From Lachnospiraceae bacterium (GTDB lineage: Bacteria; Bacillota; Clostridia; Lachnospirales; Lachnospiraceae), in the NCBI GenBank assembly GCA_017626325.1, contig JAGAIZ010000003.1, positions 124,001-188,000 on the forward strand: 64,000 nucleotides of DNA. The letters are read 5' to 3'. The notes under the pieces were generated by a model. The model saw only the letters and a list, made by a program, of their open reading frames with translations, searched no databases and was not told the DNA's origin. Position 1 is the first letter of the stretch; the number at the start of each line of letters is the position of its first letter. Of this stretch, positions 27,593-35,723 are shown one piece after another. The position numbers were made by a program, and so were the translations under genes.

Positions 27593-27935
27593 AATCTGTA
27601 TTCTTAAGAAACTTGATATATTTGAGTAAATCTCTGCGTTCCTGACGGTTCAGCTTCTGAATGTCGTACATCACGTCATGCATCGTAATATTGCCGAGAT
27701 ATGTGTTGTTCAGATTGGTGCTGCCCAGATAACTGGTGTCGGCGCCCAGGAGATAATCTGTGCTTACTTTATAGTATTTGGCTAACTGGATTACCACCCA
27801 TGTAGGAATGTCGCGGTTGCCGCTTTCGTAGTTGGAGTAAGTCTGCTGCGATACGCCAAGGTAATCGGCAACGACTTTCTGCTTGAGATCATGATCTTCG
27901 CGCAGATCGCGGATTAACTCACGTAATTCTTTCAT
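27591..27935 (-). CDS. XRE-family helix-turn-helix regulator
   Basis: Starting at ATG 27935 (AAGGAGG ten bases before) gives 114 residues; the ATG seven codons earlier overlaps that ribosome site and is less likely. The N-terminal 65 residues form a Cro/C1 helix-turn-helix: LREDHDLKQKVVADYLGVSQQTYSNYESGNRDIPTWVVIQLAKYYKVSTDYLLG. The remainder is a short helical tail (LNRQERRDLLKYIKFL) probably used to dimerise. Two palindromes ACAAC-N5-GTTGT lie upstream of it, so it probably represses its own gene and perhaps the divergent plus-strand glycosyltransferase unit. It is the only transcription regulator in the 57-kb surface region. Confidence 0.88.
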   Translation of the reverse strand: MKELRELIRDLREDHDLKQKVVADYLGVSQQTYSNYESGNRDIPTWVVIQLAKYYKVSTDYLLGADTSYLGSTNLNNTYLGNITMHDVMYDIQKLNRQERRDLLKYIKFLKNTD

Positions 27936-27994
27936 CGCACCGCAGCCTCCTTTCACAATCGCTTAATACAATTTACTGTTAAAAATAGTAGCAC

Positions 27995-28009
27995 ACAACA
28001 AAAAGTTGT
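27995..28009. promoter_or_regulatory. operator-like palindrome 1
   Basis: ACAAC-AAAAA-GTTGT, 60 bases upstream of the XRE start. Its half-sites and five-base spacing are identical to those of a second site 54 bases away. Confidence 0.6.
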
Positions 28010-28048
28010 ATGGGTAAATGCGTGAAAATGAATAATGAAAGCACTCTT

Positions 28049-28063
28049 ACAACATATTGTTGT
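28049..28063. promoter_or_regulatory. operator-like palindrome 2
   Basis: ACAAC-ATATT-GTTGT, extended by TT/AA to an eight-base arm on each side. The centre-to-centre distance to site 1 is 54 bases, close to five helical turns, so both sites would face the same side of the DNA. Confidence 0.65.
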
Positions 28064-28264
28064 AAAAAGAGAGGAAAATATACAATTACAATTACAGTTG
28101 CAGACAAAATTGAGGGAAAAGCGCAGAAGAAATCCCATTCGTGCAGCGAATATAGGATGGATTTGCGGATGCTGCTGTGAACGGAGTGAACAGCGACTGT
28201 ATTTGACGAAACTTTGACGGATTTGCACGGTTAGATTGTATATTCCGGGAAAATAAGGTAAAAT

Positions 28265-28294
28265 TTGATAGTGATATATGATTTGAGGTACAAT
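28265..28294 (+). promoter_or_regulatory. candidate promoter for the GT2 gene
   Basis: TTGATA (28265-28270), an 18-base spacer, then TACAAT (28289-28294). It would start transcription close to the ATG at 28306, leaving almost no leader, so either the true start is the second ATG (28315) or another promoter is used. Confidence 0.35.
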
Positions 28295-28305
28295 ACATAG
28301 GAAGT

Positions 28306-29064
28306 ATGGTTGATATGCAGAAGGTATCTTTACTCGTAACCACTTATAATGATAAGGACAATCTGGCAGTTACGCTGCAGAGCATAGAGAGCCAGGATTA
28401 TGGGAATATAGAGGTAGTGATTGTAGACGGCCGGTCTCAGGATGGTACGCCGGGATTGATTGAGCGGTTTGCCGATGCGCACAGAGAGAAGGACGATCCT
28501 ATTACGGTGCGGTGGATTTCGGAGCATGACCGTGGATTATATGATGCGATGAACAAGGCGTGGGCCATGTGTACAGGAGACATCGTGGCGGTCTGCAATG
28601 ACAGACTGTGCGTGCAGGACGCGGTTACGAAGCTGGTAGGTGCGATCGAGCATGCCGGAGAAGGATGTGTGGGAGCGCATTCTGACCTCGTCTATATGCA
28701 GGGAGACCGGGTAGTCAGAACATGGCATATGGGTGAGGGAAGCCTGAAAGAGGGCTGGATGCCGGGACATCCTACGCTGTTTCTCAAGCGCGAAGTATAC
28801 GAGAAGTATGGCGTGTATGATATCAGCTACCGTTGTGCCGCGGACTATGAATTTATGGTGCGTTTTCTGAAGGAGGGACAGAACCGTCTTGCTTATGTCC
28901 CCGAAATATTGATTTCCATGTTTTACGGGGGGACAAGCAACGCGGGGCTTCATAATTACCTGATTTCCTTTAAGGAAGCTTATCAGGCGCTTCGTAAGAA
29001 TAAGGTTGCGCATCCGCTTCTGATTACGATCAGAAGAACGTGGAGAGTATTGCGTCAGTTCTAA
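28306..29064 (+). CDS. family 2 glycosyltransferase (WcaA-like)
   Basis: A 252-residue GT-A enzyme. It starts VSLLVTTYNDKDNLAVTLQSIESQDYGNIEVVIVDGRSQDGT and carries the later sugar-binding SEHDRGLYDAMNKAWAMCTGDIVAVCNDR, where the usual DxD is changed to CND. The PGHPTLFLKREVYEKYGVYD segment and the CAADYEF motif are typical of a group of exopolysaccharide GT2s related to colanic acid transferases. It is cytosolic with no membrane helix. It heads a two-gene unit with the GT-C-like gene that follows after about 20 bases. Acceptor and sugar are unknown. Either ATG 28306 or ATG 28315 may be the start. Confidence 0.85.
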   Translation: MVDMQKVSLLVTTYNDKDNLAVTLQSIESQDYGNIEVVIVDGRSQDGTPGLIERFADAHREKDDPITVRWISEHDRGLYDAMNKAWAMCTGDIVAVCNDRLCVQDAVTKLVGAIEHAGEGCVGAHSDLVYMQGDRVVRTWHMGEGSLKEGWMPGHPTLFLKREVYEKYGVYDISYRCAADYEFMVRFLKEGQNRLAYVPEILISMFYGGTSNAGLHNYLISFKEAYQALRKNKVAHPLLITIRRTWRVLRQF

Positions 29065-29086
29065 ATGAAAGAGTAAAGGTGCTTTG

Positions 29087-30847
29087 ATGAAAACAGGAAA
29101 TCCTTTGTACAATATTGCAAATTCGATAATCAGGACTTTTCTGACAGTGATTGTCTTTCTGCTGTTCCTGCACAGTATTTTCAGCACGAGCTTTATAGGA
29201 AGAGTTGTCAGAGAGGACGGAACGGCGCAGGCGATGACCCGGAATATTGCGGACAGTCCTGGGCTGCATCTTGCGGTGTTCCTTGTGCTTACGGCGGCGG
29301 CTCTGCTGTTATACGGACGGCTTGTCAGACGGCGGTCCTGGTCAGGATGGTTCGACAGACATGGCAATCAGATGCTGGGGCTTGTATGCATCCTGCTGTT
29401 TCTGGCGGGCAGTGCGTGGATTATGCTGACGCAGCTTAAGCCTGGCTCTGATCCGGCGAAAGTGTATGCGGCGGCAATGCAGTGGCGGGCAGGAGATTTC
29501 TCAGCTTTTGAAGAGGGAAACTATCTGTTCTGTTATCCTTTTCAGTCAGGCATTGTGCTCTTTTATTATCTGTTGTCCTTTGTATTCGGTGTTGATAATA
29601 CGATCGGCCCTCAGTTTGTAAATCTGGCAGCGCTCGTCGTCAGCTACTATCTGCTGGCATGGTTTGTACGGTTTTGCTGGCGGGAGGATAAGGCGATGCC
29701 GTTCCTCTCTTATCTGGCCCTGATGGGATGGACGCCGTTGTTTTTCTATATCACGTATCTTTACGGTATTTTGCCGGGGATGGCCTGCTCTCTGGGCGCT
29801 ATGTGTCTTGCGGCACAGTATCTGAGAACCCGCAGACTGCGCTATATGGCAGGCGCTTCGCTGTGCATCGGGCTTGCTGCGGTACTTAAGATGAATTGTC
29901 TCATCTACCTGATAGCAATTGCCTGTTTTGTGATTTATGATGCGGCAGATCTGGTGTTTGTCAGAAAGGAACCGGTCAGGAAAGGACTTGCGTCTGCAGG
30001 GTTCGTATTCATGATGGTACTTGGAGTCTGGGGATGTAATCTGGCAACGGAGAAATATGTGGAACATCTGTCAGGATATGCTATGCCGGAGGGAGAGGTT
30101 ATGCTTTCATGGGTCGTTATGGGGCTGCAGGAGGCGCCCCGGGGACCGGGAAATTATAATGGTTATAACGGCAATGTATTTTTTGGCAATGATTTTGACA
30201 CGGAAGCTGCCAATGCACAGTCTCTGGCTGATCTTAAGAAGATCATCAGACGTATGGCGGCCGATCCGATAGATGAGGGCGTGTGCTTTTTTGCCAGAAA
30301 GACGGCATTTCAGTGGAATAATCCCACATTTATCAGTATGGAGCGAATGAGTGGAAGAAAATCCGCCACTTCGATGAAAGCGCCGGTGAGGAGCATTATT
30401 GACGGCAGGGGAAGCGTGCTTCTCTCTGTCGGTCTGAATTATGTGCAGACGTGGATTCTGGCAGGTATGCTCCTGTATCTGCTGCTTCACTGGAGGAGCC
30501 GGAATCTGTATGAGATGATGGCAGCGGTGGTTATTCTGGGCGGATATCTGTTTCACATGGTATGGGAGGCAAGCGCTTCCTATACCATACCGTATTTTGT
30601 TCTTTTCATCCCGTACGCTGTTAAGGGATTCCTGGACTGGATCAGAACGCTTCACAGAATCGTGGAGGAGAGCAGAAGCAGAGGAGGACTTCCACTGGGC
30701 GTGCGCCGGGCGGCGATCGGGGCAGCCTGTGTGTTCCTGGTCGTTTTGGGCGTCAGCAGAACGAATTTGTTTCGGAATACCATCGCGCTGGACGACGGGC
30801 CGGAAGCGAGGGCGCAGTACTATCATGAGGACAGTCAGTCGCCGTAA
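29087..30847 (+). CDS. GT-C-type membrane glycosyltransferase-like protein
   Basis: A 586-residue protein with about 12 hydrophobic helices. ATG 29087 with AAAGG ahead is preferred over the TTG just before it. A first large loop (MLTQLKPGSDPAKVYAAAMQWRAGDFSAFEEGNYLFCYPFQSGIVLFYYLL) contains the acidic residues expected in GT39/PMT-like enzymes, and the pattern of short loops and paired helices fits that superfamily. It follows the GT2 gene and may use a lipid-linked sugar that another enzyme makes. The 3' end runs into a 29-base tandem repeat shared with the convergent gene. Confidence 0.65.
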   Translation: MKTGNPLYNIANSIIRTFLTVIVFLLFLHSIFSTSFIGRVVREDGTAQAMTRNIADSPGLHLAVFLVLTAAALLLYGRLVRRRSWSGWFDRHGNQMLGLVCILLFLAGSAWIMLTQLKPGSDPAKVYAAAMQWRAGDFSAFEEGNYLFCYPFQSGIVLFYYLLSFVFGVDNTIGPQFVNLAALVVSYYLLAWFVRFCWREDKAMPFLSYLALMGWTPLFFYITYLYGILPGMACSLGAMCLAAQYLRTRRLRYMAGASLCIGLAAVLKMNCLIYLIAIACFVIYDAADLVFVRKEPVRKGLASAGFVFMMVLGVWGCNLATEKYVEHLSGYAMPEGEVMLSWVVMGLQEAPRGPGNYNGYNGNVFFGNDFDTEAANAQSLADLKKIIRRMAADPIDEGVCFFARKTAFQWNNPTFISMERMSGRKSATSMKAPVRSIIDGRGSVLLSVGLNYVQTWILAGMLLYLLLHWRSRNLYEMMAAVVILGGYLFHMVWEASASYTIPYFVLFIPYAVKGFLDWIRTLHRIVEESRSRGGLPLGVRRAAIGAACVFLVVLGVSRTNLFRNTIALDDGPEARAQYYHEDSQSP

Positions 30848-30909
30848 CTGCCCGGATCACCGCATCAGTGCCGTAACTGCCGGAACCGCCGCATCAGTGC
30901 TGTAACAGC
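30841..30909 (+). repeat. 29-base tandem repeat across two convergent gene ends
   Basis: Two 29-base units (30841-30869 and 30870-30898, a few mismatches, each starting GCCGTAACTGCC and ending CCGCATCAGT) are followed by a third partial unit starting GCTGTAAC. The first unit contains the stop of the GT-C gene and the second the stop of the convergent GT2 gene. Confidence 0.8.
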
Positions 30910-31913
30910 AGCCGGAACAATCGATAGAGGCGATGCCGGATGCAGAAGGTATACAGCTTATTGTGCAGACCGTTGATGCTGCTTGCTGTAACCGTGTGAA
31001 AGGCCTTGCGGATTGGAGGGTAATTGCATTCTTCCATAAAACGCTGCCGGAAGTCCCGGGCGGATGAAAGCATATCGCCAAAAACAGGTATGAAGGTGAG
31101 TAAGCATTGATATACAAAATAATAATCTAACTGTTTCTCCATGTACGGGTATCTGGAGAAGTCAATCACCTGGCTGTAGGTGTCGAACATTCTGCGGTTT
31201 TCGAGCAGGCGGCTGTGCGGCATGCTGTGATGACTGACAGAGTCCGCATTGCTTCGGTAATAATAGAAGGCTTCTTCAAAGAAATAGATGGATTCGGCAT
31301 CCAGCATACAGCTATATGAGGCAAGACCGTCTTCGCCTACGATGATGTCCTGCGGAACATGAAAAAGGTGCTTTTCCAGCAGAGAGCGGCGGAAGATCTT
31401 GTTGCAAAGGCTGGGTGCTATACCATAGGTGAAGAAGTCGCCGAAATAGATCATGCGGGGGTAGACTTCCTTCTCCAGACGGGATTTATCATAGAAGCCT
31501 GCAGGAAAAGGGCTGCTGCAGGTGATCTCCCTGTCGGGAGCGGCGGCGATATAGTTGCAGTGCAGAATATCCGCGCCAGTGTCTTTTGCGGCGCGGCACA
31601 TCCTGTCATACATATCGGCGCGGATCCAGTCGTCGCTGTCAACGAAGGTGACGTATTCGCCGCGGCTTGCCTGATATCCTTTCTGTCTGGCGGCGGTGTG
31701 GCCGCTGTTGGGCTGGTGCAGACAGCGTATCCGGGGATTGGCGGCGGCATAATCATCGCACAGCCGCGAAGAACCGTCCGTGGAACCGTCATCTACGAGG
31801 ATAAGCTCGTAATCTGTGCAGGTCTGTGCCAGAATACTGTCAATGCAGACAGAAAGGTAGTTCTTTACGTTATAGACAGGTACAATAATGCTTAGAAACG
31901 GATCAGATGACAT
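30894..31913 (-). CDS. family 2 glycosyltransferase (EpsJ-like)
   Basis: A 339-residue protein with a classical GT2 N-terminus. SIIVPVYNVKNYLSVCIDSILAQTCTDYELILVDDGSTDGS is followed by QPNSGHTAARQKGYQASRGEYVTFVDSDDW, in which DSDD is the metal-binding DxD. The C-terminal 140 residues are helical and less conserved, as in capsule and exopolysaccharide transferases such as EpsJ. It is transcribed against the flanking genes and divergently from the GT4 gene at 32026, with 112 bases between them. Sugar specificity cannot be read from the sequence. Confidence 0.9.
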   Translation of the reverse strand: MSSDPFLSIIVPVYNVKNYLSVCIDSILAQTCTDYELILVDDGSTDGSSRLCDDYAAANPRIRCLHQPNSGHTAARQKGYQASRGEYVTFVDSDDWIRADMYDRMCRAAKDTGADILHCNYIAAAPDREITCSSPFPAGFYDKSRLEKEVYPRMIYFGDFFTYGIAPSLCNKIFRRSLLEKHLFHVPQDIIVGEDGLASYSCMLDAESIYFFEEAFYYYRSNADSVSHHSMPHSRLLENRRMFDTYSQVIDFSRYPYMEKQLDYYFVYQCLLTFIPVFGDMLSSARDFRQRFMEECNYPPIRKAFHTVTASSINGLHNKLYTFCIRHRLYRLFRLLLQH

Positions 31914-32025
31914 CGTAATCCTCCATTCGTGTTGTGTTCGTAAGTTATGTGTTAAGATGACCTTATTGTAGCTTTTTTACGGATTGTTTGCAAGCGGAGG
32001 ACAGACAATAGAAGGTGTGAAATCA

Positions 32026-33099
32026 ATGGATAAGATTGTATTTGTAATACCGGACATGCCGGGAGGCGGCACGGAACGGGTGGTGGCGCTTCTGGCCAAT
32101 GAATACTGCGACAGGGGCAGAGAGGTCGGCATTCTGTTGTTCGCGGGACATGATACGGCGTATCCTCTGCGGGAACGGGTCGAGGTAGTCAGCGTGGGGG
32201 AGCCTTCCGGGGGCAGGATCAGGAGCAGACTGGCAAGACTGCGCCGGATGCGCCGGTATTATCGTGAGAACAGGAATTGTCAGATATGGGCGTTCAGCGT
32301 GATGGGAACTGTCTTTTCGGCGATTGCGGCGATCGGTCAGAGGCACTTGTTCCTGGTTTCGGAGCGCAATGACCCGAATCAGTATGATCATAAGAAGCTC
32401 CGCAACCTGTTCTACAGAAGGGCGGACGTAGTGGTATGCCAGACGCCGGATGCGGCGGGCAGCTTCCCGGCAGGAATAGCGGCCAGGTCGGTGGTAATTC
32501 CGAATCCCATAGAGGCGGGCGGTACAGAGCCTTATGACGGCGTCAGAGAGAAAAGGATTGTGGCGGTAGGCAGACTGAATCCGCAGAAAAACCACAGGCT
32601 GCTTCTGAAAGCGTTTGCCGGTTTCGTGAAGAGACACAGCGACTATGTATTAGAAGTGTACGGCAAAGGAGAACTGGAAGAAGAACTGAAACAGTACGCC
32701 GTTCAATTGGAGATTGCGGACAAGGTGGTCTGGAAGGGCTTTTCGGATCATGTGAAGGAAGATATCAACCGGGCGGCGATGTTCGTATTGTCTTCCGATT
32801 ACGAAGGGGTATCGAATTCCATGCTGGAAGCCATGGCGCAGGGAGTGCCGGTGATCTCTACAGACTGCCCCATCGGCGGCTCTAAGATGTATATTCAGGA
32901 TCATATCAATGGCATTCTGGTGCCTGTGCGCGACGACAGGGCGCTTCTGGACGCCATGCTTGAGCTTGCCGGGGATGCGGAATTGTCACGCCGTATCAGT
33001 ATGGCGTGCAGACGTCTCAGAGAGGAAAATACAGTGGCGCAGATTGCGGACAGATTTCTTGATACGGTCAGTGCGGTTTCGGACAGGAAGAGAGTATAA
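32026..33099 (+). CDS. family 4 glycosyltransferase
   Basis: ATG 32026 follows GAAGG and gives 357 residues in the GT-B fold; the frame extends 14 codons upstream. The first domain opens VFVIPDMPGGGTERVVALLANEY. The second has VAVGRLNPQKNHRLLLKAFAGF, the E-x7-E nucleotide-sugar site in EGVSNSMLEAMAQGVPVISTDCPIGG, and YIQDHINGILVP. This pattern is close to the GalNAc/Glc-type GT4s of capsule loci (GT4_GtfA/PglH-like). It starts the long plus-strand run up to 45 kb. Retaining transferase; donor not certain. Confidence 0.9.
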   Translation: MDKIVFVIPDMPGGGTERVVALLANEYCDRGREVGILLFAGHDTAYPLRERVEVVSVGEPSGGRIRSRLARLRRMRRYYRENRNCQIWAFSVMGTVFSAIAAIGQRHLFLVSERNDPNQYDHKKLRNLFYRRADVVVCQTPDAAGSFPAGIAARSVVIPNPIEAGGTEPYDGVREKRIVAVGRLNPQKNHRLLLKAFAGFVKRHSDYVLEVYGKGELEEELKQYAVQLEIADKVVWKGFSDHVKEDINRAAMFVLSSDYEGVSNSMLEAMAQGVPVISTDCPIGGSKMYIQDHINGILVPVRDDRALLDAMLELAGDAELSRRISMACRRLREENTVAQIADRFLDTVSAVSDRKRV

Positions 33100-33152
33100 G
33101 CCGGTTATCGCCCTGATTACAGCGGCGTAATGGAGTAGCATGGAGGAGCATA

Positions 33153-34277
33153 TTGAAAAATAATCGTGACGGCAAAAACGTATTGGTGATTAATCCGATT
33201 CTATATACGGCGGAAACAAACCGGATTCCCAGAGTAGATTCCATCCGGGATACGATGATCTATACGATGTGTATGGGGTTTGTTAAGGCGGGGCATCAGG
33301 TCACGCTTATTGCGGCGGAGGACTACAGACCGCAGAGAGAAGAAGAATACCCATTCCCGGTCGTCTGGATGCGGACCATATGGCATAAGGTGTTCCAGCC
33401 CAGATGCCTGCCATATATGCCGGCGCTCAGGAACTATTTAAGACAGCATAAGGAATATGATCTGGTTATCAGCAGCGAGGTGTTTGCTACATGGTCTTAT
33501 ACGGCGGCGAGAGTGTGTCCGTCAAGGACGCTGATCTGGCATGAACTTGCGGCGCACAACCGGATGCTGCATAAGCTTCCTTCGAGGTTCTGGTATCACA
33601 TCGTGGCCCGTCTGTGTATGAGCAGGGCGGCGGTGGTGCCCCGGTCGGAGGCGGCAGCGGCGTTTATCAGGCAGTTTTCGCACCGCGTGACGGATATGAC
33701 GATCGATCACGGGGTGGATCTGGACCGTTTTCCGGTTGATGGGACCGTGCCCAGGGAGCGGCAGTTTGTGGTGGTATCGCAGCTTATTGAGAGGAAACGG
33801 ATTGATAAGACGATTCTCGCCTTTGCGGATTTTGTGGATAGAGGGCACGGAGAATTCCGTCTGTATCTGATCGGAAACGGGGATAAGGAAATGGAACTCC
33901 GCAGGCTGGCAGCCGCAAGAGGAATGGAAGAACATGTGATATTCTGCGGCAGGATGTCGCATGAAGAGCTGATGCCCATCGTGGCGCGGTCTCAGGCCCT
34001 GCTGGTCTCCACGGCGAAGGACAATAATATGGTATCGATCGTGGAGAGCATTGCGGCGGGCACACCTGTCGTGACCACGTCAGTACCTTATAACGCCGCT
34101 TATATCAAGGCGTACCGGCTGGGAATCGTGGAGGATAACTGGTCTGCCGGGACGCTTGAGCAGATTGTGGGAGAGAATGATGAATACAGGAAGAACTGCG
34201 TCGGATACAGGGCGCGGTTATCGAATATTTATGGCGCGGAATGCTTTATCAGTCTTGCAAACTTGATTTTTCGTTAG
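33153..34277 (+). CDS. family 4 glycosyltransferase
   Basis: A 374-residue GT-B enzyme starting at TTG 33153, which has GGAGGAG six bases ahead. The acceptor-side domain runs to about residue 195. The donor-side domain has IDHGVDLDRF, FVVVSQLIERKRIDKTILAFADF, IGNGDKEMELRRLA and the E-x-E region STAKDNNMVSIVESIAAGTPVVTTSVP. It shares this arrangement with family 4 capsular transferases. It sits between another GT4 gene and the second VTC gene. It is soluble or peripheral to the membrane; sugar unknown. Confidence 0.88.
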   Translation: MKNNRDGKNVLVINPILYTAETNRIPRVDSIRDTMIYTMCMGFVKAGHQVTLIAAEDYRPQREEEYPFPVVWMRTIWHKVFQPRCLPYMPALRNYLRQHKEYDLVISSEVFATWSYTAARVCPSRTLIWHELAAHNRMLHKLPSRFWYHIVARLCMSRAAVVPRSEAAAAFIRQFSHRVTDMTIDHGVDLDRFPVDGTVPRERQFVVVSQLIERKRIDKTILAFADFVDRGHGEFRLYLIGNGDKEMELRRLAAARGMEEHVIFCGRMSHEELMPIVARSQALLVSTAKDNNMVSIVESIAAGTPVVTTSVPYNAAYIKAYRLGIVEDNWSAGTLEQIVGENDEYRKNCVGYRARLSNIYGAECFISLANLIFR

Positions 34278-34335
34278 TATAAGGGTAGAATAAGAAGAGT
34301 GTTTATGAAGCGGAAGAAAGCAGAAAGGAGACGGG

Positions 34336-35028
34336 ATGCTTTCTGTACTTAGAAGTGAACTGAAATACTGGATCAGTTATCGGGACAGCCTTATGCTGCA
34401 GGCGGAGTTAGAGGAACTGCTGATGCCGGACGCATATTCGCAGGATGGCTTTTACCGGGTGAAAAGTCTGTATTTCGATTCCATCAATCAGGTGGATTTT
34501 ATAGAGAAGTTAGACGGTGTGGAATCCAGAAAGAAGATCCGTATGCGGATTTATGATGAGGATACGGAGACTGTCAAGCTGGAATGCAAACAAAAGCGCG
34601 GGGCGCTGCAGCACAAGGAGAGCCTGCTGATTGGCAGGACGGAGGCTAAGCGGTATATGGAAGGCGATTACGGCGGACTGCTGGAACGGCCGGAAGAGAC
34701 TGCGTGGCGTTTATACACGGATATGACGCTGGGGTGTTACCGTCCCGCAGTCATGATAGAATATGACAGATGCGCTTATCTGTACGGAGAATACAACACG
34801 CGTATTACGATTGACAGAAATGTCCGCAGTTCGGAGCTTTGCCTGGATTTATTTGAGAAGCAGATACCGTGGATTCCCACCATTGACGATCAGGTGATTC
34901 TGGAAGTGAAGTTTAATGAGAAGCTGATAGAACCGATCAGGCGTATCCTGGCGAAATACCATCTGACCAATGTATCAGTCAGCAAGTATGGAAGCGGACG
35001 CCCGATTCTGGAACAATATATTGTATAA
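34336..35028 (+). CDS. VTC-domain polyphosphate polymerase (copy B)
   Basis: A 230-residue single-domain VTC protein with AGAAAGGAG before ATG 34336. Tunnel residues are kept: E-x-K in RSELKYWIS, YFDSINQ, K-x-R-x-R in RKKIRMRIYDED, VKLECKQKRG, the segment EYDRCAYL, TRITIDRNVRSS, ILEVKFNEK and SVSKYGSGRP. It shares this motif order, but little overall identity, with copy A at 9.6 kb. It begins a compact block VTC - DUF4956 - degenerate CotH - CotH 5 with gaps of 23 bases, an overlap and 73 bases. This is the clearest sign that the three families work together. Confidence 0.88.
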   Translation: MLSVLRSELKYWISYRDSLMLQAELEELLMPDAYSQDGFYRVKSLYFDSINQVDFIEKLDGVESRKKIRMRIYDEDTETVKLECKQKRGALQHKESLLIGRTEAKRYMEGDYGGLLERPEETAWRLYTDMTLGCYRPAVMIEYDRCAYLYGEYNTRITIDRNVRSSELCLDLFEKQIPWIPTIDDQVILEVKFNEKLIEPIRRILAKYHLTNVSVSKYGSGRPILEQYIV

Positions 35029-35051
35029 ATAGAACAACGGAGGAAAAACAG

Positions 35052-35723
35052 ATGTCAAAGAAGGATATATTGGAGTGGTTTACTGCAAACGGAGAGGCGC
35101 TTGGCGTGGACAGGATTCTGTTTGTACTTTGTATGGCGCTGGTGATTGCAGCGGTTATCTTCATTACCTACAGACTTGCCTATACGGGCGTCAGTTATAA
35201 CAGCAGATTCAATGCGAGCAACGTGGCCATCGTCATGATTACTGCGGTAATCATGCTGATGATCAGCAGCAATATAGCGATTTCTTTGGGTATGGTGGGC
35301 GCGTTATCGATTGTGAGATTCAGAACGGCCATTAAGGATCCGGCGGATACGGTCTACATCTTCTGGGCGATCGTAGAGGGATTGTGCGTGGGTGCGCAGA
35401 TTTATAAGCTGGCTGTCGTATCCACCCTGTTTATTGCCATTATTTTGCTGGCGCTCAGCTATTACGCAAGCATACAGAGAAAGTACCTGATTATTGTGCG
35501 CGGTACGAAGGAAGTGGAATTAGAGCAGGTGAAACAGTGTCTTGCGCCGTATTATCCGAAGGTGCATGTGAGAGCGTCTAATTATACAGGCGAGCGCTGT
35601 GAGATCATATGCGAAGTGTCCGCATACCGGGAGATCAAAGAAGAGGCAGTCGGGGCGCTTAAGGCCTGTGAGCATGTCAGCGGTGTGAACTGGTTATTAG
35701 AAATGGGAGAACGTGTCGGATAA
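35052..35723 (+). CDS. DUF4956 membrane protein (copy B)
   Basis: A 223-residue protein with a GGAGG site before ATG 35052. Three or four helices lie in residues about 18-135, with the DUF4956 core SLGMVGALSIVRFRTAIKDPADTVYIFWAI, nearly identical in the middle to copy A (GMVGALSIVRFR). A cytosolic tail of about 80 residues follows. Arg/Lys residues at the membrane surface could contact an anionic polymer such as polyphosphate. The stop and the next start overlap as TAATG, so CotH 4 is translationally coupled to it. Confidence 0.86.
   Translation: MSKKDILEWFTANGEALGVDRILFVLCMALVIAAVIFITYRLAYTGVSYNSRFNASNVAIVMITAVIMLMISSNIAISLGMVGALSIVRFRTAIKDPADTVYIFWAIVEGLCVGAQIYKLAVVSTLFIAIILLALSYYASIQRKYLIIVRGTKEVELEQVKQCLAPYYPKVHVRASNYTGERCEIICEVSAYREIKEEAVGALKACEHVSGVNWLLEMGERVG

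Larger units (their letters stand above)
27936..28305. other. divergent intergenic region
   Basis: This 370-base gap between the XRE gene and the GT2 gene holds the two palindromes annotated separately. It also has a low-complexity stretch around 28080-28100 (repeated CAATTA/CAGTTG-like units), an imperfect hairpin near 28172-28194 (GCTGT...ACAGC), and a candidate promoter at 28265-28294. Small open frames here (for example 28035-28217 on the plus strand) lack a convincing ribosome site. Confidence 0.6.

Noticed and set aside
28035-28217. small plus-strand open frame beside the XRE operators
   Set aside because: Starts within an operator region, has low-complexity Gln/Leu content and no ribosome site.
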